64,000 nt of DNA from JAXLXE01 sp046328115 (GCA_046328115.1 JAXLXE010000001.1:1488001-1552000), one strand, 5' to 3'. Counted from the stretch's first letter, positions 15,061 through 23,698 are shown. Numbers and translations are program-made. Notes: generated by a model not told the origin, from the sequence alone.

Positions 15061-15321
15061 GCGTCGCCGCGATGTCCGTCACCCGTCCTGATCCCCATGT
15101 GCCCCGGCCGTCAGGCGGCGGGGCCGTGGCGGGTGTCGAGTCGGCGGGGTCGATCACCGCGCGCGCGTGCCCCTCGTCCGCCTTGATGGCCAGGCGGGCG
15201 TACCGCGGCGAGATCTACGAGCCCGCTAGCTCAGAAGCGGGGGACAAGCCACCCGCGCTACGGGGCAGGCGGACGCTAGCGGCTGGTTTTGACGGAGGCC
15301 GGCCGGGACGGTCACGCTTTC

Positions 15322-15393
15322 ATCCACATCGTCCATCTCGTCCATCTCGTCCATCTCGTCCATCTCGTCCATCTCGTCCAGATAGTCCACGCT
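15322..15393. repeat. 9-nt tandem array (GTCCATCTC units)
   Basis: Eight 9-base units lie head to tail. Five are exactly GTCCATCTC (from 15331, 15340, 15349, 15358 and 15367), flanked by variants ATCCACATC, GTCCAGATA and GTCCACGCT. The GTCC core every nine bases also describes the GGAC-type units at 2563-2598 on the other strand. It translates as a Asp-Glu-Met run on the minus strand, but I do not consider that a gene. Confidence 0.85.
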
Positions 15394-15474
15394 GAACGCC
15401 GCGCAGCGTCGCATAGCGCCACCGTTATGCGGCCTGTCACCGCGACTCCAAACGGAAAGGGCAACCCTCAGGCG

Positions 15475-16860
15475 CTAGTTCGCCCGCTCACCCGTCAGGT
15501 GCCGCAGGATCACGTCGAACACCCCAGTCGCCTCCACATCACCCATCGGCAGCGCCTCCGCCGTCCTGGTCATGAGCAGCGGCCCCATCGCCTCCGAGCT
15601 CGCCGGCCTTCCGTGCGACCCGCGCACCAGGCTGGCGTCCAGCGGGATCACGTCCAGCAGGTCCCGGAATCCCAGCTTCCGCCGCAGCAGCGTCCAGGCA
15701 ATGTCCAGCTTCGGCGCCCGAAGCGCCGGGTCGATGAACAGCTCCACCGGGTCGTACCCCGGCTTTCGGTGGATATCCACCGTCCGCGCGTAGTCCGGCG
15801 CCCGCCCGTCATCGTCCCAGAAGTAGTACGTGAACCACGCCCCCGGGTCAGCCACCACCACCAGCTCGCCCGCCCGCGAATGATCCAGCCCGGCCTCTCG
15901 CTTCCCATCCGCCTCCAGCACGCGCTCCACGCCGGGCACCGCCCGGAGCAGCGCCGCCACCTCCGGCACCCGCGCTGGATCGCGCACGTACACGTGCGCC
16001 ACCTGGTGGTCCGCCACGGCAAACGCCTCGCTCGCCCCCGGGTCCAGCATGTCGTGTCCGCGCTCGTCGCGTACGGCCACCAGCCCGGCCTCGCGCAGCA
16101 CCCTGTTGAGATGCACGGGCCGATCCACCGCCTCAATGCCGTACTCGGACACCACCAGCACCCGCGCGCCCCGTCCTTCGTAATGGTCCAGCAGGCGCCC
16201 CACCACCAGATCCACCTCGGTCAGGTCAGCGGCAATCCTCGGATCGCTCGGGCCGTAGCGCTGCAGGCCGTAGTCCAGATGAGGCAGATACACCAGCGTC
16301 AGCGTGGGTTCGTGTCGCCGGTCCACCCACTGTGCCGCCTGAGCGATCCACTCGCTGGCCTTGATTGACGTGGCCGGGCCCCAGAACTGGAACAGTGGGA
16401 ACTGCCCAAGCTCCGCCTGCAGCTCATCGCGCAGCCCGCCCGGGCGCGTGTACACGTCCGGGATTTTCCGTCCGTCAGCGGGGTACATCGGCCGCGGCGT
16501 AGCCGAGAAATCCACGGACGAGTACATGTTGAACCACCAGAACAGGTTCGCGCAGGTGAATTCGGGGTCCAGCTCGCGCGCCCGCTCCCAGACCTTCGGC
16601 CGTTGGACCAGATGGTTGGACTGTCGCCACAGCTTCACCTCGCACTCGTCGCGGAAGTACCAGCCGTTGCCCACAATGCCGTGCTCGCTCGGCCGCGCCC
16701 CGGTCACATACGTGGCCTGGACCGAGCACGTGACCGCCGGCAGCATCGAGCCAATCGCCCGGACCTCCGACTCCCGAGCCAGCCGCGCCAGCCGCGGCGT
16801 GTGCTCCCCGATCAGCGACCGGGTCAGCCCAACCACGTTGAGCACCACCGTCTTGTGCAT
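15475..16860 (-). CDS. Alkaline phosphatase/NPP-superfamily protein, EboF type
   Basis: 461-aa metallo-enzyme of the type I phosphodiesterase/nucleotide pyrophosphatase fold. It starts MHKTVVLNVVGLTRSLIGEH, has the nucleophile region SMLPAVTCSVQATYVTGARP (likely nucleophile Thr in PAVTCSVQ), EHGIVGNGWY, YLPHLDYGLQRYG with metal-binding Asp and His, VVSEYGIEAVDRPVH, and a late DIHRKPGYDPVELF. The set matches the phosphatase-like member of ebo clusters. The ATG lies 1-2 bases after the prenyltransferase stop, showing coupling. In ebo systems the cluster supports export or handling of secondary metabolites. The substrate here is unknown. Confidence 0.75.
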   Translation of the reverse strand: MHKTVVLNVVGLTRSLIGEHTPRLARLARESEVRAIGSMLPAVTCSVQATYVTGARPSEHGIVGNGWYFRDECEVKLWRQSNHLVQRPKVWERARELDPEFTCANLFWWFNMYSSVDFSATPRPMYPADGRKIPDVYTRPGGLRDELQAELGQFPLFQFWGPATSIKASEWIAQAAQWVDRRHEPTLTLVYLPHLDYGLQRYGPSDPRIAADLTEVDLVVGRLLDHYEGRGARVLVVSEYGIEAVDRPVHLNRVLREAGLVAVRDERGHDMLDPGASEAFAVADHQVAHVYVRDPARVPEVAALLRAVPGVERVLEADGKREAGLDHSRAGELVVVADPGAWFTYYFWDDDGRAPDYARTVDIHRKPGYDPVELFIDPALRAPKLDIAWTLLRRKLGFRDLLDVIPLDASLVRGSHGRPASSEAMGPLLMTRTAEALPMGDVEATGVFDVILRHLTGERAN

Positions 16861-16861
16861 C

Positions 16862-17746
16862 TCAGGTGCCTTCAATGAATCGTTGGAACCACAGCGTCAG
16901 CGCAAACGCCACCAGCGCCACCGCCACCCCGCCAGTCGAGCCCAGGGACGCCAGCACCACCGCGTCGTACAACGAGATCCCCGCGATCAGCCGCGCAATC
17001 GCCCCGCCGATGCTCCGTCCCTCGGTCCGATACACAAACCGGATGCTGTAGGCCACCCAGGCAATGAACGCCACCCCCAGCACCATTACCACAGGTGACG
17101 CCGCGCCCCCCTGGAACACGAACCACAGCGGCGCTCCGAAGAGGATGGCGGCCGGCCAGTAGCCCGTGGCCGAGGGCTGCGCCTCGCTCTTGGCGATCGC
17201 CGTCAGTCCCACCATGTACAGCACCAGCAGCCCGGCCGCAATCCCCAGCGACCCGTTGGGCGGCCACGCCGCGGAGGCAAACGCGGTCACGTACACCCCG
17301 ACGCGGCACAGCGCCATCACCAGCGGGCTCAGCGGATTGCTCTTGTGCCACGCGTCGTACAGCACGATCACGCCGATGAGCACCAGCCCGGCCAGCACCG
17401 ACCATGCGCTCACCAGTCCCAGCAGAGCCAGCCCAAGGCCAAACAGACCAACCACCGCGGCGGTGGCCCCCGCGCGTGACACCACCCCAGCCGGAATCGG
17501 CCGCGTCGGACGGTGCACCCGGTCCCACGCCAGGTCGCAGACGTCGTTCAGGATCATGCCCGCCGTGTAGAAGAGCACCATCGCCAGCGCCACCAGCCCG
17601 CTCCCAACGGACGCCGCGGCTCCGCCGGCCAGCGCCACCCCCACCGCCACGTTGCTGATGACCGTCGGGCTATTGGAGATCCGGGCCAGCGTCAGCCAGG
17701 CCCGCGCCTGGCCATACGTAACCGCTCCCCCTTCTGCAACCGCCAC
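16862..17746 (-). CDS. UbiA-family prenyltransferase, EboC type
   Basis: 294-aa integral membrane prenyltransferase with about eight or nine hydrophobic segments. The first Asp-rich motif reads NDVCDLAWDRVHRPTRPIPAG, the hallmark prenyl-diphosphate and magnesium site of UbiA enzymes. The second acidic motif is weaker, around VLYDAWHKSNP. It sits between the TatD-like and phosphatase-like genes in the order seen in ebo clusters, which is why I prefer EboC to menaquinone or ubiquinone enzymes; a separate MenA is present at 48884-49786. Start ATG is 10 bp after the TatD-like stop. Confidence 0.75.
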   Translation of the reverse strand: MAVAEGGAVTYGQARAWLTLARISNSPTVISNVAVGVALAGGAAASVGSGLVALAMVLFYTAGMILNDVCDLAWDRVHRPTRPIPAGVVSRAGATAAVVGLFGLGLALLGLVSAWSVLAGLVLIGVIVLYDAWHKSNPLSPLVMALCRVGVYVTAFASAAWPPNGSLGIAAGLLVLYMVGLTAIAKSEAQPSATGYWPAAILFGAPLWFVFQGGAASPVVMVLGVAFIAWVAYSIRFVYRTEGRSIGGAIARLIAGISLYDAVVLASLGSTGGVAVALVAFALTLWFQRFIEGT

Positions 17747-17755
17747 GCCGCCCTC

Positions 17756-18586
17756 CTATCGAACGGCGGTCGCCAGTTCGCGCCCGGGAACCTCGAACTT
17801 CGGCGACTGGCTCAGGAACTCAATCGGGTTCTCGTACACGATCTTCCGAATCAGCGAGTCCGGATGGCCCCGCCTGCGCATCTCCAGGATGAAGTGCGGG
17901 ATCGCCGTGGGTACGCTCGGACCCCAATCACACGCGGAGGCCACGCACACCCGGTCCGCCCCAAACACCTCGATCATGTCCACCGCCCGTCCGGGCGAGA
18001 CCTTGGTCTGCGGGTAGAGCGTGATGCCTGCCCACATCCCCCGATCTCGGATCATGGCCATGGTGTGCTCCTCCGCGTGGTCGATCAGCACCCGCCCCGG
18101 CTCAACCCGCTTGTCCTGGGCAAACGCCTCCAGGATCACCCGCGTCCCCTTCAGCTTGTCCTCCAGGTGCGGCGTGTGCACCAGCATCAACTGGTTGTGT
18201 TCCAGCGCCAGCCCAATGTGGTCGATCAGCGTAGCCAGCTCGTTCCGCGTCACGCGATTTAGGCCGATCTCGCCTATGCCCACCACGTTTGGGCGGTCCA
18301 GGTAATCCAGGATCATCGGCAGCACCCGCGCCGCCAGCGCCCGATCGTCCGACTCCTTTGGATTGAGCCCCAGCCAGGTGTAGTGCTTCAGCGCGTACTT
18401 CGCTGCCCGCTTCGGCTCGAAGTCCGTGAGACCCTCGAAGTAGCTCACGAACGCCTCAGCGTGGATCTTGTCATAGCCGGCCCAGAACGCCGGCTCGCTC
18501 ACGGCCACGCAGCCGGACAGCGAGAGCGCCTGGTAGTCATCGGTGGTGCGCGAGTTCATGTGGGCGTGCATCTCGACGTACTGCAT
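17756..18586 (-). CDS. TatD-family metal-dependent hydrolase, EboB type
   Basis: 276-aa amidohydrolase-fold protein. It begins MQYVEMHAHMNSRTTDDY, carrying the HxH metal site as HAH, then VVGIGEIGLNRVTRNE (conserved Glu), LMLVHTPHLEDK (His), VLIDHAEEHT (His) and CVASACDWGPS (Asp). These are the expected metal ligands in order. The start overlaps the stop of the small upstream gene (TGATG). TatD-like genes followed by UbiA and phosphatase genes define ebo clusters. An in-frame extension upstream lies inside the neighbouring gene and is not conserved. Confidence 0.75.
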   Translation of the reverse strand: MQYVEMHAHMNSRTTDDYQALSLSGCVAVSEPAFWAGYDKIHAEAFVSYFEGLTDFEPKRAAKYALKHYTWLGLNPKESDDRALAARVLPMILDYLDRPNVVGIGEIGLNRVTRNELATLIDHIGLALEHNQLMLVHTPHLEDKLKGTRVILEAFAQDKRVEPGRVLIDHAEEHTMAMIRDRGMWAGITLYPQTKVSPGRAVDMIEVFGADRVCVASACDWGPSVPTAIPHFILEMRRRGHPDSLIRKIVYENPIEFLSQSPKFEVPGRELATAVR

Positions 18587-18891
18587 CAGCCGCGCCCTCC
18601 CGCCACCGGGCCACCGTACGCGCCAAACGCGCTCTTGCGGTCCAGCTCCTCCAGGAGCCCGGTGGACGGATCGCTCAGCAGCATCTGGATCCGGCCGATC
18701 CGGGCAGGTTCGTCCGTGCACAGCTCCCGCAGCGCCCGGCGGAAAGCTACCAGACGGAAATCATCAGTCGCGTCATGTTCTCGTGCTCGGTCAAGGCGGT
18801 CCAGGAAGGCCGCCACCTCCAGGACCATGTTGCGATGTTCGGCGAACTGCAGCTCAACGAGCTGGCTCTGTGTGAGGGGGCAGGAGCCCAT
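18586..18891 (-). CDS. Unrecognised small protein leading the ebo-type operon
   Basis: 101-aa helical soluble protein (QLVELQFAEHRNMVLEVAAF, LDRLDRAREHDATDDFRLVA, LSDPSTGLLEELDRKSAFGA). The first gene of a four-gene operon and coupled to the TatD-like gene by TGATG. EboA normally leads such clusters but is more than twice as long, and I cannot demonstrate similarity. It is not an obvious truncation, since the start and end look natural. Divergent from the LLM oxidoreductase, with a 225-bp gap holding the promoters. Confidence 0.6.
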   Translation of the reverse strand: MGSCPLTQSQLVELQFAEHRNMVLEVAAFLDRLDRAREHDATDDFRLVAFRRALRELCTDEPARIGRIQMLLSDPSTGLLEELDRKSAFGAYGGPVAGGRG

Positions 18892-19116
18892 GCGTCGTCT
18901 CTCCAGAATCCCACGGTGGGAAGCCGCGACTGGGCCCGCGCCAGCGTCCGCGGGTCAAGAGCGCCCGTGAAAATACTCCAGGCAAAACTATCGCTCCCGC
19001 GCGCGACCGGGTCAAACGATCCTGCCGCGTTGCCGATGGACGCCGATCCGGAGAACACTAGCCCGCGCCGTATGGGGTCGGCGTCTCGGCAGAAGAGGGG
19101 ACTGGGGAGCAGTCGT

Positions 19117-20070
19117 ATGGATTTTGGCATCACCATCAATCGGGACGGGCTCGACCGCGCCACCGAGCCGCTCAAGCAGCTCACGAGCTTCGCCAGAAGC
19201 GCCTACGAGACAGGCTGGCGCTACGCCGTGGTCGGAGACCGTCTCGAAGGCAGCATGGACCCGCTGACCATCCTCACCGCCATCGCCGAGGCCTCCGGTG
19301 ACATGCGGTTGGTCACCTCGGTGGTGGTGCTGCCGCCCCGCGGAGTGATGGTGACCACCAAGCAGTTCGCCTCGCTGGACGTGCTCAGCGGAGGACGGGT
19401 CATCGCCGGCGTGGGCACAGGATCCATGTACCGTGACTACCACGTGGTCGGGATGAGCTCAGAGGATATCGCCCCGCGCTTCGACGAGGCTGTCCAGGCC
19501 ATGCGCGCCTACCTCCGGCGAGGCGGAACCCCGTTCAAGGGCCGCTTCTACGATACGGAGGGAATCACGCTGGAGCCCGAGTGCGTCCAGAAACCCACGC
19601 TGCCCATCTGGATCGGGAGCTGGGGCAGCGATGCCGGCCTGCGCCGCGTGGCCCGCCTGGCAGACGGCTGGCTCAGCTCCGCCGGCCCCGGCCACCAGAC
19701 GCCGGAGCAGTTCGCGCTGGACGTCAAGCGGCTCAACGCCTTCCTGCTCGAGGAAGGAAAAGACCCCGCCACCTTCCCCAGCGCCGTGTCCACCATGGCG
19801 CTCTACATCTCAGAGGATCCCGCTGAGCTGGCCCAGCACGGCGGGCCCGGCTTCGTCCGCCGCCCCGAGGGCGTGGGTCTGGTCCAGCCGGCAGACCGCC
19901 CTGGAGACGACCCCCACGGGCACGACATGGTGGGCACACGAGCCCAGTGTATCGAGAAGGTGCAGCGCTGGAAAGCCAGCGGCATCAACGCCCTGTTCCT
20001 GGTCCCCCGCGGCCCCAACCCGCTCGCCCAGATGCGCATCTTTATGGATGAAGTCGCCGCCCGCGCCTGA
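19117..20070 (+). CDS. LLM-class flavin- or F420-dependent oxidoreductase
   Basis: 317-aa luciferase-like (beta/alpha)8 barrel. Typical features are the start MDFGITINRDGLDRATEP, GWRYAVVGDRLEGSMDPLTI, RLVTSVVVLPPRGVMVTTKQ followed by FASLDVLSGGRVIAGVGTGS, PIWIGSWGSDAGLRRVARLA and ADGWLSS. GVGTGS and IWIG.WG are the cofactor-binding landmarks. I chose the ATG at MDFG; upstream codons of the same frame lie in the divergent promoter region. The last ~20 codons are duplicated 677 bp downstream (20699-20757). Cofactor (FMN or F420) cannot be decided. Confidence 0.85.
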   Translation: MDFGITINRDGLDRATEPLKQLTSFARSAYETGWRYAVVGDRLEGSMDPLTILTAIAEASGDMRLVTSVVVLPPRGVMVTTKQFASLDVLSGGRVIAGVGTGSMYRDYHVVGMSSEDIAPRFDEAVQAMRAYLRRGGTPFKGRFYDTEGITLEPECVQKPTLPIWIGSWGSDAGLRRVARLADGWLSSAGPGHQTPEQFALDVKRLNAFLLEEGKDPATFPSAVSTMALYISEDPAELAQHGGPGFVRRPEGVGLVQPADRPGDDPHGHDMVGTRAQCIEKVQRWKASGINALFLVPRGPNPLAQMRIFMDEVAARA

Positions 20071-20136
20071 TCCAGCGACTCCACCGGCGTTCCACCCAGG
20101 GCGACTCGCGGTTCGCCGGCAGATGCGTTCGGATTG

Positions 20137-20147
20137 TCCATAATGGA
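20137..20147. promoter_or_regulatory. Small palindrome upstream of the toxin-antitoxin pair
   Basis: TCCAT-A-ATGGA, an 11-bp perfect palindrome about 30 bp before the antitoxin start. Ribbon-helix-helix antitoxins usually repress their own operon through short palindromes here. Position and symmetry are the only support. Confidence 0.35.
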
Positions 20148-20175
20148 ACAGCGTTATGCGGTCCGGGAGACGACG

Positions 20176-20409
20176 ATGCCCACTCCGAATGTGCGCGCCA
20201 CAATCTACATCGAACCGTCCCTGCACCAGGCACTTCGGTTGAAGGCCGCTAACGCGCATCGCTCCATCTCGGAGATCGTGAACGACGCGATTCGCGAGTC
20301 ACTTCGCGAGGACGAAGAGGATGGCCGCGCGTTCGGTGAGCGTGAGTCTGAGACCTCGCTGTCGTACGATGAGTTCCTGACGCGGCTCAGAACTGATAGA
20401 ACCCGATGA
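20176..20409 (+). CDS. Ribbon-helix-helix antitoxin
   Basis: 77-aa protein with an N-terminal RHH DNA-binding domain: strand VRATIYIEPSLHQALRLKAA followed by SISEIVNDAIRESLREDEED, the normal pattern for antitoxins of the RelB/ParD class. The acidic C-terminal tail (ESETSLSYDEFLTRLRTDRT) would wrap the toxin. It overlaps the downstream RelE-like frame. It should both neutralise the toxin and repress the operon. The reading frame is intact although the toxin gene is broken. Confidence 0.8.
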   Translation: MPTPNVRATIYIEPSLHQALRLKAANAHRSISEIVNDAIRESLREDEEDGRAFGERESETSLSYDEFLTRLRTDRTR

Positions 20410-20652
20410 GCTTCGGATCAAGCCGTCCGTCGCGAGTGACCTCCGCGGCGTGCCGACGTGGCCAGGGTATTGGCACGAATCGAGGGGCTTCGAGAGAACC
20501 CACGTCCCATCGGAGTCGAGAAGCTCGCGGGGCAGGAACGGTACCGCGTAAGACAGGCGGACTACCGCGTCGTCTATGCGGTGGATGACGCCAGCCGGGT
20601 CGTTGAAATCGTGAGGATTGGCCACCGTCGCAACGTCTATCGGGACCGGTAG
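20406..20652 (+). pseudogene. RelE/ParE-type toxin gene with frameshift
   Basis: The toxin is split over frames. One frame reads ELRIKPSVASDLRGVP, the normal RelE N-terminus, and then drifts off. A second frame from about 20455 gives VARVLARIEGLRENPRPIGV, EKLAGQERYRVRQADYRVVY and AVDDASRVVEIVRIGHRRNV, the conserved RelE core with YRVRQADYRVVY. Joining them needs a one-base change near GTGCCGACGTGG. The start is also damaged: the ATG in the antitoxin overlap is not in frame with ELRIKPS. A sequencing error cannot be excluded. Confidence 0.7.
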
Positions 20653-20698
20653 CCGGGGACCGGCCAAGCCGGGTCTTGATGTGCTGACCGAACACCTG

Positions 20699-20757
20699 GC
20701 TCGCCCAGAAGCGCATCCTCATGGAAGAAGTCGCCGCCCGCGTCTGATCCAACGACG
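20699..20757. repeat. Direct repeat of the LLM gene 3' end
   Basis: This ~59-bp stretch closely matches 20022-20080, the end of the LLM oxidoreductase gene (both contain GAAGTCGCCGCCCGCG and TGATCCA[G/A]CGAC). The two copies flank the toxin-antitoxin pair. The second copy ends in the matching stop codon, so it is a coding remnant. The rest of the gap 20653-21027 holds no gene; AAGGAGG at its end is the ribosome-binding site of the next gene. Confidence 0.7.
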
Positions 20758-21027
20758 CTGAGTCACTCAATCCCCAGAATGCTTCGCCACAAGCTTGACA
20801 GTCCCACCAGCGCGGCCTATGCTCTGACTGGATCGCGGTAACGTCAACTCGTGCCCGGCCTCTGGCCGCTGGGCACGCTCTCGAACGCAGGGGCACCCGG
20901 GGCAAGGGAGGCCCGGCTGACCGCCCACATCGGCTGACGTCCACACTCAGCGCAGATCGTGTGATCGGCGCCATTTCGCACGGCGCCCCACGGACACCAC
21001 CCACGTACCCAGAAGGAGGTGTGCCTG

Positions 21028-22425
21028 ATGGCTGTTAGCGCTCCACGTACCAGACAGCTCACTGATCTCGAGCTGATGGGCCACCTGTTCCGACGCGCCG
21101 GCTTCGGCGCCACCCGCGAGCAGCTCGAGGCCGCCGTGGCCAAAGGCTACGACGCCACGGTGGAAGAGCTGCTGCACCCCGAAACACAGCCCCCGTTCGA
21201 AGAAGACATCTGCTACCGCTACTACATCCACATGCGGGAGACCCGCTTCCACGAGCTGGCGCAGGACTCCATCATGTACCGCCTCATCGCCAGTCCGCGC
21301 GTGCTCCAGGAGAAGATGACACTCTTCTGGCACCACCTCTTCGCCACGGGCCAGGCCAAGGTCAACAACGGCCCCAGCATGGTCACCCAGATGAACATGC
21401 TGCGCGCCAACTGCCTCGGCAGCTTCCGCACCCTCCTGGTGGAGCTCTCAAAGGACCCGGCCATGATCTTCTGGCTGGACAACCAGATGAACACCAAGGA
21501 CGTGCATAACGAGAACTACGGCCGCGAGCTGCTCGAGCTCTTCTCCATGGGCATCGGCAACTACACTGAAGACGACGTCAAGAACTGCGCGCGAGCGTTC
21601 ACCGGCTGGACCATGAAATCGTCCATGCCCGGGCCGTACCCATACGGTCGATACCCCTGGCAGTTCAAGTTCGACCCGGACCAGCACGACTACGGGGAGA
21701 AGGAGTTCCTGGGCGAGCGCGGCAGTTTCGATGGCGAGGACGTGATCGACATCATCGTTCGCCACCCGGCTACGGCCCAGTTCATCGCGCGGCGGCTCTA
21801 CAACTTCTTCGTCTCCGAGCGAAACAACCAGGCCGCCATCGACGAGCTTGCAGAGGTGTTCCGCTCGTCCAACTACGACATCCGGGCCGTCATGCGCGCC
21901 CTCTTCATGTCAGACTGGTTCCGCTCAGCAGACGTCTACTACTCCAAGATCAAGAGCCCCGCCGAGCACGTGGCGGGCGTCACGCGCCTGGTTGGCGACT
22001 ACCAGTTCCCGGAGTACGGCATGGGCCAGCTCACGCTGGACTGCCGCTACATGGGCCAGGACCTGCTCAACCCGCCCAGCGTGGAGGGCTGGCACACCGG
22101 TAAGGAGTGGATCGACACCGGCACGCTGGTCCAGCGGATCAACTTCGCCGTGGACCGCGTGGGTGACACGAGCAAGCCGGGCGTCCGCGCCATCATCGAG
22201 CGCATGCACAGTAAGGGCGAGCTCACCCCAGACCAGTTCGTCGAGCGCTGCCTGGATCTGATTGGCCCGCTCGACGTAGCGGACAAGACCAGGTCATCCC
22301 TGGTGGACTTCGCGGCGAAGGGTGGGCCGCTGCGATTCAGATCGCCGGACGATCCTGCCGCCGCCCAGCGCGTGGCGGAGATGCTCCAGATGATCGTGGC
22401 CACCCGCGAATTCCAGCTCGCCTAG
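21028..22425 (+). CDS. DUF1800 family protein
   Basis: 465-aa member of the DUF1800 family (function unproven). Landmarks: LMGHLFRRAGFGATREQLE near the start, EKMTLFWHHLFATGQAKV, NENYGRELLELFSMGIGNYT, ARAFTGWTM, and PPSVEGWHTGKEW near the end. AAGGAGG lies 8 bases before the ATG chosen here, which rules out the GTG overlapping that site. Unlike many members it has no visible signal peptide. DUF1800 genes are regularly followed by DUF1501 genes, as here, and the two are presumed to work together. Confidence 0.85.
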   Translation: MAVSAPRTRQLTDLELMGHLFRRAGFGATREQLEAAVAKGYDATVEELLHPETQPPFEEDICYRYYIHMRETRFHELAQDSIMYRLIASPRVLQEKMTLFWHHLFATGQAKVNNGPSMVTQMNMLRANCLGSFRTLLVELSKDPAMIFWLDNQMNTKDVHNENYGRELLELFSMGIGNYTEDDVKNCARAFTGWTMKSSMPGPYPYGRYPWQFKFDPDQHDYGEKEFLGERGSFDGEDVIDIIVRHPATAQFIARRLYNFFVSERNNQAAIDELAEVFRSSNYDIRAVMRALFMSDWFRSADVYYSKIKSPAEHVAGVTRLVGDYQFPEYGMGQLTLDCRYMGQDLLNPPSVEGWHTGKEWIDTGTLVQRINFAVDRVGDTSKPGVRAIIERMHSKGELTPDQFVERCLDLIGPLDVADKTRSSLVDFAAKGGPLRFRSPDDPAAAQRVAEMLQMIVATREFQLA

Positions 22426-22490
22426 CCCACCGAGCCCCAACAGATCCTGCCCAACCAGGAAGTTACCGCGCTCAGCGAGGAGCAAGAACC

Positions 22491-23663
22491 ATGACCGCAA
22501 GCCGGAAGCCACCAACACTGGTCATCCTCCAGCTCACTGGCGGCAACGATCCCCTCAACACGCTCGTCCCCTACGGCGACCCGCTCTACTACGACAACCG
22601 GCCAAACGTTCGGATCGCCGAGTCTGATGTGCTGCCCATCGACAACTATTACGGTTTCCACCCGGCAATGGCGAAGCTCAAGACCTTCTACGACCAGGGG
22701 AAGCTCGCCGTGATCAACGGCGTTGGCTACGCCCACCCCAACTACTCCCACTTCAGGTCGATGGACATCTGGTACACGGCGGAGCCAGACACCATCGCCA
22801 CGGACGGGTGGCTGGGCAAGGTCGTCCGCGAGATGGACCCAAAGGCTGAGAACGTGCTCACGGCAGTCAATTTTGGCCGTGGCCTGCCTCGGGCCCTCTC
22901 CCTCAGCGGCGTGCCCGTTGCATCAGTGGCGGAGCTCGATACGTATGGCCTGCTGACCGGCCTCAGCAGCGTGGCCCAGCGCCAATCGGCGCTGGAGGTC
23001 TTCTCCTGCATGTACGACGACGGCATCGACGACAAGGGCCACCTGCCGCTGCCCAGACGCTATCCGGACGAGGTCATGGGTGAGGCCGTGCGCTACATGG
23101 GCCAGACCGGCCTGGACGCCCAGAAAGGCGCGGACATCCTCCGAACCGCGCTGGACAAGTACAGCTCAACCGTCAGCTATCCCAACACGCCCATAGCCGC
23201 CAGCCTCAAGGGCATCGCCCAGGTCAAGATGGCCGGACTCGGGACCCGCGTCTTCTACTGCGCACACGGGAGCTTCGACACCCACGCCACGCAGCTAGGC
23301 GCCCACGCTCAGCTCTGGACGGAGATCTCCGAGGCTGTGGATGCCTTTTTCGCCGATCTCCGCGCCCACAACGAGGCGGACGACGTGATCATGCTCATGT
23401 GGTCCGAGTTCGGCAGACGCGTCCGCGACAACGGCGCGGGCACAGACCACGGCGCTGGCGGCATGGCCATGGTGCTGGGCGAGCCCGTGAAAGGCGGGAT
23501 CTACGGCGAGAAAATGTCGCTTCAGGAGCACGACCTCACCGGCGGCAACCTCAGCTTTTCCATGGACTTCCGGACCATCTACGCCTCCATCCTGGAGCGT
23601 TGGCTGAACATCGAATCGCGACCCATCGTCGGCGGCAACTTCGAGCAGCTCGCGGTGGTCTAG
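22491..23663 (+). CDS. DUF1501 family protein
   Basis: 390-aa DUF1501 protein, a sulfatase/phosphatase-fold relative of unknown activity. Landmarks: LVILQLTGGNDPLNTLVPYG near the start, GVGYAHPNYSHFRSMDIWYT, FYCAHGSFDTHATQLGAHAQ, LMWSEFGRRVRDNGAGTDHG and AGGMAMVLG. SEFGRRV..N...GTDHG is diagnostic. Members often begin with a Tat signal (RR...); here the protein starts directly at the first core strand, so it may stay in the cytoplasm. It lies 65 bp after the DUF1800 gene and 35 bp before the NHL gene. Confidence 0.88.
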   Translation: MTASRKPPTLVILQLTGGNDPLNTLVPYGDPLYYDNRPNVRIAESDVLPIDNYYGFHPAMAKLKTFYDQGKLAVINGVGYAHPNYSHFRSMDIWYTAEPDTIATDGWLGKVVREMDPKAENVLTAVNFGRGLPRALSLSGVPVASVAELDTYGLLTGLSSVAQRQSALEVFSCMYDDGIDDKGHLPLPRRYPDEVMGEAVRYMGQTGLDAQKGADILRTALDKYSSTVSYPNTPIAASLKGIAQVKMAGLGTRVFYCAHGSFDTHATQLGAHAQLWTEISEAVDAFFADLRAHNEADDVIMLMWSEFGRRVRDNGAGTDHGAGGMAMVLGEPVKGGIYGEKMSLQEHDLTGGNLSFSMDFRTIYASILERWLNIESRPIVGGNFEQLAVV

Positions 23664-23698
23664 ACCCGGGTCTCATCTCGAGGTCACCTGGAGGCATC

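Larger units (their letters stand above)
14653..15474. other. 822-bp gap rich in repeats, no gene
   Basis: The gap separates the toxin/immunity region from the ebo-type cluster. It contains copy 2 of the dispersed element (about 14813-15060, minus strand) and a 9-nt tandem array (15322-15393). I see no tRNA or supportable protein gene. A short minus-strand stretch near 15130-15220 (ISPRYARLAIKADEG) looks weakly coding and might be a gene fragment. Confidence 0.5.

Noticed and set aside
15226..15414. Short minus-strand frame with an Asp-Glu-Met repeat run
   Set aside because: It is the translation of the 9-nt tandem array; no ribosome-binding site or conserved flank.
16862..17746. Naming the UbiA-like gene as ubiA or menA
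   Set aside because: Gene order fits EboC, and a better MenA lies at 48884-49786.
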